From Prochloron sp965198675 (lineage in GTDB: Bacteria > Cyanobacteriota > Cyanobacteriia > Cyanobacteriales > Prochloraceae), in assembly GCA_965198675.1 (NCBI GenBank), contig OZ240666.1:3720001-3784000 (forward strand): a stretch of 64,000 nucleotides of DNA, in the 5' to 3' direction. How positions within the stretch are numbered: position 1 is the first letter of the stretch; each line of letters starts with the position of its first letter. Under the pieces are notes generated by a model. It did no database searches and was not told where the DNA came from. It worked only from the letters and a program-made list of their open reading frames with translations. A program made the position numbers and the translations under genes. This document shows positions 57,167 to 64,000 of this stretch, one piece after another.

Positions 57167-58057
57167 ATGCTTTTTCACATCCAACACGGACTTTTTAAAC
57201 TGGATCTCACCGATTACTATGCTCTCTTAGGTATCTCTCTGGATGCAGACTCGAAACAGATTCGCCAAAGATATCTGAATATTGCTCGTCAACTGCATCC
57301 GGACACTCGTCCCGGAGAAGATAAGGAAGACTTGAAGCAGGCAACTCAAATTCTATCTAAATTGGTCAATCCCGCTTACAAAGTGTTATCTAAAGAAAAG
57401 TTTCGCAATGAGTTTAATTCCATTCTATCTCAGATGGGTAAGCGTCAGGCATCCGAAGGGGGTAAAATTACCATCGCAAGTGAGGACGCGAAGGATTTGT
57501 TTAAAGCTGAGGCTAATTTAGAGTTGCTATATAACCAGAAAATAGAAGAGCTAGCACTTGACCAATATCAGTCTCTAGAAACAAACGTGCTAGGGAATAT
57601 AATTGCCCAGATCAGCGAGCTAAATTTGGTATACTTGATTCTCAAGGAAGGGACTCAGTTAAAGCCAATAAAGATGGCTGAGGAGAATCAAAATACCCAG
57701 AGTTCTCAACCAACAGCAAAACAAGTAGATCCTGTGATTCGTCGCGCTCAAGAGTATCTCAGTCAAGGAAATGTTGACAAAGCAATCTTGAAGTTGCGGG
57801 AAGGACTCAAGGTTAACCCGAATCATAGCAGCTATCATGGTTTGCTGGGATTGGCTTATTTGAGGCAAAACCAACTGGGAATGGCTAAAGTTCATATCAA
57901 CAAAGCTTATGCATCCAATCCTCAGGATACCTTCGCAATCCAAGGTAAATCAGCACTGAGGAAAGCTACCACTGCTGTGGCAGATAAGACTAAGGGTAAG
58001 GAATCTAAGAAGGGTGGTATGTTTGGCACTTTCTTTGGCGGGAATAAAAAGAAGTAA
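57167..58057 (+). CDS. J-domain protein with C-terminal TPR
   Basis: 296 residues. The J domain (about 14-85) has HPD in ARQLHPDTRPG. TPR units lie at about 190-260 (AQEYLSQGNVDKAILKLREG). The basic end is GGMFGTFFGGNKKK. Likely a DnaK co-chaperone; client unknown. Confidence 0.88.
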   Translation: MLFHIQHGLFKLDLTDYYALLGISLDADSKQIRQRYLNIARQLHPDTRPGEDKEDLKQATQILSKLVNPAYKVLSKEKFRNEFNSILSQMGKRQASEGGKITIASEDAKDLFKAEANLELLYNQKIEELALDQYQSLETNVLGNIIAQISELNLVYLILKEGTQLKPIKMAEENQNTQSSQPTAKQVDPVIRRAQEYLSQGNVDKAILKLREGLKVNPNHSSYHGLLGLAYLRQNQLGMAKVHINKAYASNPQDTFAIQGKSALRKATTAVADKTKGKESKKGGMFGTFFGGNKKK

Positions 58058-58093
58058 TATTTTAAATAAATAACTTGTTAATAGTACTATATT

Positions 58094-59512
58094 ATGCATA
58101 AGCAAACACACTTTTCTTGTCCGAGTGGGTTTCCTGAATTTCTCCCTGGAGAAAAGCGCTTGGAATTATATTTGCTAGATACTATTCGTCAGGTGTTTGA
58201 ACGTTATGGCTTTACTCCCATCGAAACACCTGCGATCGAGCGTTTGGAAATACTGCAAGCTAAAGGAAATCAAGGGGATAATATTATTTATGGTATTAAT
58301 CCCATTCTCCCGAATGTACCTGAAGCCGAAAAAGCATTGGCTCGGTCCAAAGGGGAGGAGAGGGGGTTGAAGTTCGACCAAACAGTTCCTCTAGCTGCTT
58401 ATATTGCGCGTCATCTCAATGAACTGACATTTCCTTTTGCTCGCTATCAAATGGATATGGTTTTTCGGGGAGAACGAGCAAAAGACGGGCGCTATCGTCA
58501 ATTTCGCCAGTGCGATATCGACGTGGTGGGACGGGGAAAGCTGAGTTTATTGTACGATGCTCAAATTCCTGCCATTATTGCGGAAATTTTTGAGGCCATT
58601 GAGATTGGGGATTTTTTAATCCGAATTAATAATCGCAAGATACTGACAGGTTTCTTTCAGTCTATCGGTTTGGTCGGGGATAAGATTGCCTCTTCTCTGC
58701 GTATTATAGACGGTGCGGAAAAAATGGGTATTCCTAAGGTGAAAGCAGCACTGACGGGGGAAGGGTTATCCCCAGAACAGGTGGAAAAAGTGCTGGCTTT
58801 TACTAGTATTGGGGGTACGGTGGATGAGGTTTTGGCTAAATTGAAAGATATGGCTGCGAACCCCCCCCTTAATCCCCCCCCTAAGAAGGGGGGATCATCC
58901 TCTGGTGGTGATAGTTCGGTCTTGAATGAGGGAATTAAAGAATTAGAAACAGTAATTACCGGGGTGGGTCATTTGGGAGTACCCTCAGAACGTTTTTCCG
59001 TTGATTTGTCTATTGCTCGGGGACTTGATTATTACACGGGAACGGTTTACGAGACTACTTTAATCGGGAATGAGGGTTTAGGGAGTATTTGTTCTGGAGG
59101 GAGGTATGAGGGTTTAGTGGGGACTTTTGTGGGAGAGAAAATGCCGGGAGTGGGCATTTCTATCGGTTTGACCCGGTTAATGAGTCGGTTGCTCAAAGGT
59201 GGTATTCTTAAGTCTCTGTCTCCTACCCCCACTCAGGTAATGGTGGTTAATATGTCAGAAGATTTGATACCTTTATATTTACAAGTATCTCAGCAACTGC
59301 GACAGGGGGGATTAAATGCTGTGACGAATTTTGACAAGCGTCCTCTGAAGAAACAGTTGCAGCAAGCAGATCGGTTGGGTATTCCTTTTTGCGTCATTAT
59401 TGGTGAGGTGGAAGCGTCCAAAAGTTCCTGCGGTTTGAAGGATATGCGTCAAGGAGAACAAATTGACGTTTCTTTAGGGGAGTTGGTACCTGAGGTGCTG
59501 AAACGATTGTAA
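58094..59512 (+). CDS. hisS: Histidyl-tRNA synthetase with an in-frame repeat insertion
   Basis: 472 residues. Class II motifs: motif 2 FRGERAKDGRYRQFRQCD and the histidine-A motif LDYYTGTVYE; the anticodon-binding domain starts near 385. Residues about 254-275 (NPPLNPPPKKGGSSSGGDSS) come from a C8-TTAAT-C8 and GGGGGG palindromic repeat and look inserted in a linker. Frame is kept, so the enzyme is presumably functional. Confidence 0.95.
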   Translation: MHKQTHFSCPSGFPEFLPGEKRLELYLLDTIRQVFERYGFTPIETPAIERLEILQAKGNQGDNIIYGINPILPNVPEAEKALARSKGEERGLKFDQTVPLAAYIARHLNELTFPFARYQMDMVFRGERAKDGRYRQFRQCDIDVVGRGKLSLLYDAQIPAIIAEIFEAIEIGDFLIRINNRKILTGFFQSIGLVGDKIASSLRIIDGAEKMGIPKVKAALTGEGLSPEQVEKVLAFTSIGGTVDEVLAKLKDMAANPPLNPPPKKGGSSSGGDSSVLNEGIKELETVITGVGHLGVPSERFSVDLSIARGLDYYTGTVYETTLIGNEGLGSICSGGRYEGLVGTFVGEKMPGVGISIGLTRLMSRLLKGGILKSLSPTPTQVMVVNMSEDLIPLYLQVSQQLRQGGLNAVTNFDKRPLKKQLQQADRLGIPFCVIIGEVEASKSSCGLKDMRQGEQIDVSLGELVPEVLKRL

Positions 59513-59573
59513 AATTTGCGCCTTTCTTTGCGTATGCAGCGCCTTTGCACGACACATTCTTATAAAAGGAGAG

Positions 59574-60861
59574 ATGATGAAAGCCGAGGATTTCTTTAAC
59601 GAAGGAGAGCAGAAACGGGAGAGAAGAGATTATGAGGGGGCGATTGCCGATTACACGGAAGCAATTCGTCTGGATCCTAATAATGCAGACGCCTACAATA
59701 ACAGGGGTAATGCTCGCTATGAGTTGGAAGACTATATAGAGGCGATCACCGATTTCACGGAAGCCATTCGTCTGGAGCCTAAGTTAGCTTTAGCTTACCA
59801 CAACCGGGGTACGGCTTTATATCAGTTGGAAGACTATCAGGGAGTCATAGAAGATTACACGGAAATTATTCGCCTCAATCCTAACTATCCAGAAGCCTAC
59901 AACAATCGGGGTTTTGCTCGCTATGAGTTGGAAGACTATCAGGGGGCTATACAAGATTACGATGTTGCTATTCGACTCAAACCTAATAATGCTTTAGCTC
60001 ACCGCGACAGAGGTTTGGCTCGGAAAGCTTTAAAAGACTATCAGGGAGCGATCGCCGATTATAACGAAGCTATCCGTCTGGATCCTAACTATGCTAACGC
60101 CTACTATAACAGAGGTGTTGCTCGCGATGACTTGAAAGATTATAAGGGGGCGATACAAGATTACGATGCTGCTATCCATCTTAATCCTAACGATGCTTTA
60201 GCCTACTACAATCGGGGTTTGGCTCGCTATGAGTTGAAAGACTATGAGGGGGCGATCGGGGATTATACGGAAGCCATTCGTCTAATTCCTAACTATCCAG
60301 AAGCTTACAAAAATCGGGGTTTGGCTCGCTATGAGTTGAAAGATTATAAGGAAGCGATACAAGATTACAATAAAGCTCTTCTTATTAATGGTAACGATGC
60401 GGATGTCTACTATAACAGAGGTAACGCTTGCATAAAGTTGAAAGATTATAAGGGGGCGATACAAGATTACGATGCTGCTATCCATCTTAATCCTAACGAT
60501 GCTTTAGCCTACTACAATAGGGATTTTGCTCGCTATGAGTTAAAGGATTATCACTGAGCCATAGAAGATTACACGAAAGCTATTGGTTTAGATCCTAACA
60601 ATGATTTAGCTTATCACAATCGGGGCAATGCTCGCAAAGAATTGGCAGAATATCAGTGGGGCGATACAAGATTACGATACTGCTATTCGCCTCAATCCTC
60701 ATAATGTCTTAGCTTATCACAATCGGGGTAATGCTCGCAAAGCTATAAAAGACTTTGAGGGGGCAATCTGGCGGATACGCCAGATCGCCTATTACACGGA
60801 AGTTATTCGCCTAAATCCAAACTATGCTGACGCTTACTATAACAGGAGTGCTTTGATATGA
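59574..60861 (+). pseudogene. TPR-repeat protein with decaying 3' end
   Basis: The first 327 residues (to TGA 60555) are nine to ten 34-residue TPRs (DYEGAIADYTEAIRLDPN). The TGA stands where repeats have GGA or GGG. Repeats go on after it (AIEDYTKAIGLDPNN). A one-base insertion near 60655 shifts frame, and more repeats run to 60861. There an 18-base insertion forms the perfect palindrome ATCTGGCG-GATA-CGCCAGAT (60766-60785), adding WRIRQI. The long first part may still be made and fold. Confidence 0.8.
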
Positions 60862-61831
60862 TTTATCCTTTGGACTCCTCATATCGCTGTTAAGAGGGAC
60901 ATCCCGTTAAACCAAGCTCCAGCTTATATGTGGCTTACGCCGCAACTTTTCACTGGAAACGAGTCGCACTTACGGAAACGGTGCGTTACGGCGGTGGGCG
61001 ATGCCCACCCTACGCGACTTGGCGGCTTTGCGCGAAACCAAACCTACGGCTTAAAAGTACTAGTAGGGTGGGCAAGGTAGTAGAAAATTTATAATTCATA
61101 ATTGGAGATTAATTTAAGACTTTGCCCACCAGCCCAGAGCTTTCTGGTTCGGTGGGCAATAATAAATTTATCCTCATATTAAGAGTATCAAACGTTTCCC
61201 CAATTGCCCACCCTACGGGCTTTACGGAAACTGTCGTGGCAACCTTAAAATAGGGGATTAGGCAGGGTGTGGGGTGTGGGGAAGAGGGGGAAGAGGGAGA
61301 AGAGGGGACAGGACTGCATAACCCAAAATCTATTGCACCATTTTAGCTTTGTCACGACACTACGTTGTCTTCAACATAAATATTCTATGTCTAAATGTGT
61401 CTATTAATTTGTGGCATAGAATTTGAGGCAAGGATTACAAAATTACTGATTGAAGAATATCCGGCACCATCCATGGCGGGTCCGCCCTTACTAAATCCCC
61501 TGTATTATTATATATTTATCATAGGGGAATAAAAGATGATAAATACAGATGAGTTATTTAGTTTAATAGAGCAGTCCAATATTGATGTTAGACTGACAAA
61601 TAAAGCAGAAGTCCTTAAATAAAAGGTATTTTCTTCACGATTCTCCCTTTTCTGTTTCCGGTTCCACGTGATATGATAGCAGATTATTGAATCTACTAAC
61701 TAAGTTAGAGTAAAGTGTTGGATAAGGAATAAGAGGAAAATGCTATAACTTGAAATTCACAGCTCGCAAAAGCTCAATAAGGAGCGAATTGCGACCTTAG
61801 CAGCTGTATTGAGTTCTTATAACAAAGAAAT
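60862..61831. other. Intergenic region with repeats
   Basis: Copies of the GGTGGGCAATGCCCACC family or near relatives lie around 60990-61010, 61063-61080 and 61150-61215. A GGGGAAGAGG-rich purine run is at 61265-61310. A 28-codon frame (MINTDELFSLIEQSNIDVRL, 61536-61622) may be a gene fragment; it matches nothing I know. The ParB-like gene's promoter should be near 61660-61800. Confidence 0.5.
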
Positions 61832-62776
61832 ATGAATCAAGAGGAAGAGCCTAAAAAAAATTCACCATTTAGTTCTCAAATAGATAAAACAGAGAGTAAA
61901 GATAATCTTTCAATTTTATCTATTCGACGAGACGGCAATACACAGCCGCGAAATAAAATAAATTCAAATACAGTCAAAGAATACGCGGAGAGTATGAAAA
62001 GAGGGGATATATTCCCCCCCGTACTAGTCTATTTCGACGGTACGGACTACTGGTTAGCAGACGGCTTCCACCGCATTCTAGCTTCAGAGTCCATCGGTAT
62101 AAGGTCCATTTCAGCAACAGTCAGAAGGGGAACCCAACGGGACGCAATCTTCTATTCAGTTGGGGCTAACGCTACCCATGGACTGCGACGAACCAACGCG
62201 GATAAGCGACGGGCTGTGTTGATTCTTTTAGAAGATGAAGAGTGGAGCAAATGGACTAACGTTGCTATTGCCAAAGCTTGCGGGGTCGCTGAAAGTTTTG
62301 TGCGAAAACTCAAAAAAGAGTTTAACATCGTACAAAACGATGTCAGAACTTACGTTACCAAACACGGCACCCAAAGTACCATGAATGTAGCTCAAATCGG
62401 CAAAGGCAGCAAGAAGCACCAAGACGGCGCACAAATGACAACCTCTGAAATAACGGGGGATAAAGAGAAGAAAAAAGCCAATAACACTGGAACAGCAGCA
62501 GAAAAGTCGGGGAAGTATCTTTCTCACGAGTCAACAGCAACTGGGTCCTCAGGAGGGGCAAAAAAAGAGCAAGATAATTTCGACCAGTTCCTGGGTAATT
62601 TGGAAAATCTCAGTCAGGACAAAATTGAAGCTATGATTAAGGGACTAGTTAAAAATTCACCGACTAAGTTTTGTAATGCATTAGTCAATAATGTTGATTG
62701 GCTTCCAGAGTCTATACTTTATGAAGTATGGAATAATATCGGCGCGCGCATTAGTGATGAAAATCTTCCCCTTTGA
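61832..62776 (+). CDS. ParB-like nuclease/CTPase-domain protein
   Basis: 314 residues. LADGFHRILASESIG (about 74-88) and NATHGLRRTNADKRRAV with an HTH (TNVAIAKACGVAESFVRKLK) fit the ParB N-terminal plus KorB-like helix-turn-helix layout. A serine/lysine-rich linker and an unrecognised C-terminal part follow. No ParA partner nearby, so it is more likely a mobile-element or regulatory protein than a chromosome segregation factor. Confidence 0.8.
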   Translation: MNQEEEPKKNSPFSSQIDKTESKDNLSILSIRRDGNTQPRNKINSNTVKEYAESMKRGDIFPPVLVYFDGTDYWLADGFHRILASESIGIRSISATVRRGTQRDAIFYSVGANATHGLRRTNADKRRAVLILLEDEEWSKWTNVAIAKACGVAESFVRKLKKEFNIVQNDVRTYVTKHGTQSTMNVAQIGKGSKKHQDGAQMTTSEITGDKEKKKANNTGTAAEKSGKYLSHESTATGSSGGAKKEQDNFDQFLGNLENLSQDKIEAMIKGLVKNSPTKFCNALVNNVDWLPESILYEVWNNIGARISDENLPL

Positions 62777-62816
62777 ATAGGAGGGTGTAGGGTAAAACAG
62801 TGACCTTGTACCATGA

Positions 62817-63097
62817 CAGTTACCAGTTACCAGTTACCAGTTACCAGTTACCAGTTACCAGTTACCAGTTACCAGTTACCAGTTACCAGTTACCAGTTAC
62901 CAGTTACCAGTTACCAGTTACTAGTTACCAGTTACCAGTTACCAGTCCTGCTCATGCCAACCGGGGCAGTCAGGCAGTTACCAGTTACCTTCCACCAATA
63001 AGTGGCTTGCCACCAAATAAGTGGTGGGGGCCTCAAACCCAAGGTTGAGCTGCTACCATGGTACGTGATTACTGGTCACTGGTAACTGAAAGGTGAT
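62817..63097 (+). repeat. Heptad array plus conserved 3' flank, copy 2
   Basis: About 18 CAGTTAC heptads (62817-62946), a short spacer with one more unit near 62980, then the same flank as at 47263 (CCTCAAACCCAAGGTTGAGC, CTACCATGGTACGTGATTAC) at 63020-63097. Confidence 0.9.
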
Positions 63098-63190
63098 ATT
63101 TTGTTTTATCAACCACTTAAATAAGTTATTTCAAGTATTACTGGAGAGTGTAGGGGCAGGGCGCACAACCCCGACAGTTGCCTGTCGGCC

Positions 63191-63889
63191 CTACACCCGC
63201 CCTTGGGCGCTATATAGGCTTTGAAAGAGTTTCTTACCGTCTGTGGCGCCGAGAATGGGGTCTGAAGCCCTTTCCGGGTGGGGCATCATTCCGAAAACAT
63301 TACCTTTTTCATTAGTAATAGCAGCGATATTATTTAAGGAACCGTTGGGGTTGGCTGTGGAGTTGATTTCCCCTGAGGGGGTACAATAGCGGAAGAGGAC
63401 TTGACCCTTATCTTCTAAAGCTTTGAGGGTATGGGGGTTGGCGTAGTAACGACCTTCACCGTGAGCGATAGGTAGGGTAATAACCTGTCCGGGAGAGTAG
63501 GATTGAGTACAGGGAAGGTCCGTTCGTTCTACTCGCAAGGAGACGCGATCGCAGATAAAATGTAAGTTTTCATTGCGAATTAAGATTCCCGGTAACAATC
63601 CAACCTCTGTTAAAATTTGGAAACCATTGCAGATACCCAGGACTATTTTCCCTTGTTGGGCGTGAGTGACGACGCTTTTCATAACTGGGGAAAAACGGGC
63701 GATGGCACCGCACCGGAGATAGTCTCCATAGCTAAACCCTCCTGGGATAATGATAATGTCCAAATCAGCCAGATCCGTCTCTTCGTGCCAAACCATGCGG
63801 GTTGGGAGGTTTAGTAAATTTTGGGTAACCCAAGCTACGTCGCGATCGCAGTTAGAGCCCGGAAAAACAATAATCCCAAATTTCATCAT
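63191..63889 (-). CDS. purQ: Phosphoribosylformylglycinamidine synthase subunit PurQ
   Basis: 232 residues. A class I glutamine amidotransferase: the nucleophile cysteine is in LGICNGFQ, the His/Glu pair in MMPHPERA. It supplies ammonia to PurL in the fourth step of purine synthesis. Its ATG overlaps the purS stop by four bases. Confidence 0.97.
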   Translation of the reverse strand: MMKFGIIVFPGSNCDRDVAWVTQNLLNLPTRMVWHEETDLADLDIIIIPGGFSYGDYLRCGAIARFSPVMKSVVTHAQQGKIVLGICNGFQILTEVGLLPGILIRNENLHFICDRVSLRVERTDLPCTQSYSPGQVITLPIAHGEGRYYANPHTLKALEDKGQVLFRYCTPSGEINSTANPNGSLNNIAAITNEKGNVFGMMPHPERASDPILGATDGKKLFQSLYSAQGRV

Positions 63890-64000
63890 CTCAATTCAAA
63901 ACGATAATTCTCAATGGTGGGGTTAGCCAAAAGTTGGTCACACATCTGATTTAACTGCATTCGTGCGCTCTCTTCTGAAGTTGCTGCAATGGTAAGTTCC
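63886..64000 (-). CDS. purS: PurS, C-terminal part (runs off the window)
   Basis: The frame ends ARMQLNQMCDQLLANPTIEN then YRFELR, the standard C-terminus of PurS, the small bridging subunit of the PurLQS complex. Only the last 37 codons are in the window. Overlaps purQ (ATGA). Confidence 0.9.
   Translation of the reverse strand, partial: ELTIAATSEESARMQLNQMCDQLLANPTIENYRFELR

Noticed and set aside
62800..63048. QLPVTSY-repeat proteins over the heptad arrays
   Set aside because: Translation of CAGTTAC heptads. No start signal, and the same peptide appears wherever the array does.

Overview
The window is a piece of a cyanobacterial chromosome. The evidence is an allophycocyanin core set (apcE, apcA, apcB, apcC), many GCGATCGC (HIP1) octamers, Grx4/BolA, DUF4327-like and DUF6761-like small proteins, GUN4 and FutA homologues, and heptanucleotide tandem arrays of the kind known from filamentous cyanobacteria. 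The abundance of dispersed repeats, decayed genes and NACHT/NB-ARC/TPR proteins points to a large-genome filamentous form. I do not assign a genus.

Layout. 0-3.7 kb: a tnpB element abutting mnmE. 3.7-14.7 kb: a defence island with an RTX-repeat gene broken by one TGA, dndE-dndD-dndC on the minus strand, a divergent dndB-like gene, then a DUF262 gene and a RelA/SpoT-domain gene only 4 bp apart, then a VapBC-like pair whose toxin has one in-frame TAA. 15.3-20.0 kb: apcE, apcA, apcB, apcC, encoding a three-REP core-membrane linker. 20.0-28.5 kb: an accessory stretch with a group II intron fragment, HigBA with a long operator palindrome, several frameshifted genes, ftsW, an ankyrin protein, a broken SUKH gene, an FkbM remnant and a deleted TnpB element. 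28.9-34.3 kb: a Ctp protease, futA, tRNA-Arg(TCT), a VOC protein and an SDR. 34.3-42.3 kb: repeats, a NACHT NTPase with a repeat-derived tail, glycosyltransferase and Uma2 remnants, a sensor kinase broken twice, and a response regulator. 42.5-46.8 kb: housekeeping genes (class V aminotransferase, BolA, Grx4, ABC ATPase). 46.9-51.7 kb: an NB-ARC/TPR gene split from its probable N-terminus by a heptad array and followed by five 225-bp tandem units. 51.7-64 kb: cimA, an intact IS5-type element, tRNA-Ser(GGA), ferredoxin, nuclease, inositol-phosphatase, DnaJ/TPR, hisS, a decaying TPR gene, a ParB-like gene and the purS-purQ pair.

Two things stand out. First, a DUF262 plus RelA/SpoT gene pair lies beside a phosphorothioation cluster in which I see neither dndA nor dndFGH; it is a candidate unrecognised defence module. 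Second, small palindromic sequences have been inserted inside coding sequences. A 21-bp GTGAC-N5-GTCAC family occurs in four genes or gene remnants and reads as VTRRH-like peptides, and further unrelated palindromes interrupt hisS and a TPR gene. With the heptad arrays, GGTGGGCAATGCCCACC palindromes, two opposed copies of a roughly 245-bp element and the 225-bp array, they make this window a good record of repeat-driven remodelling.

Family assignments rest on motifs and remembered family features; no database search was run.
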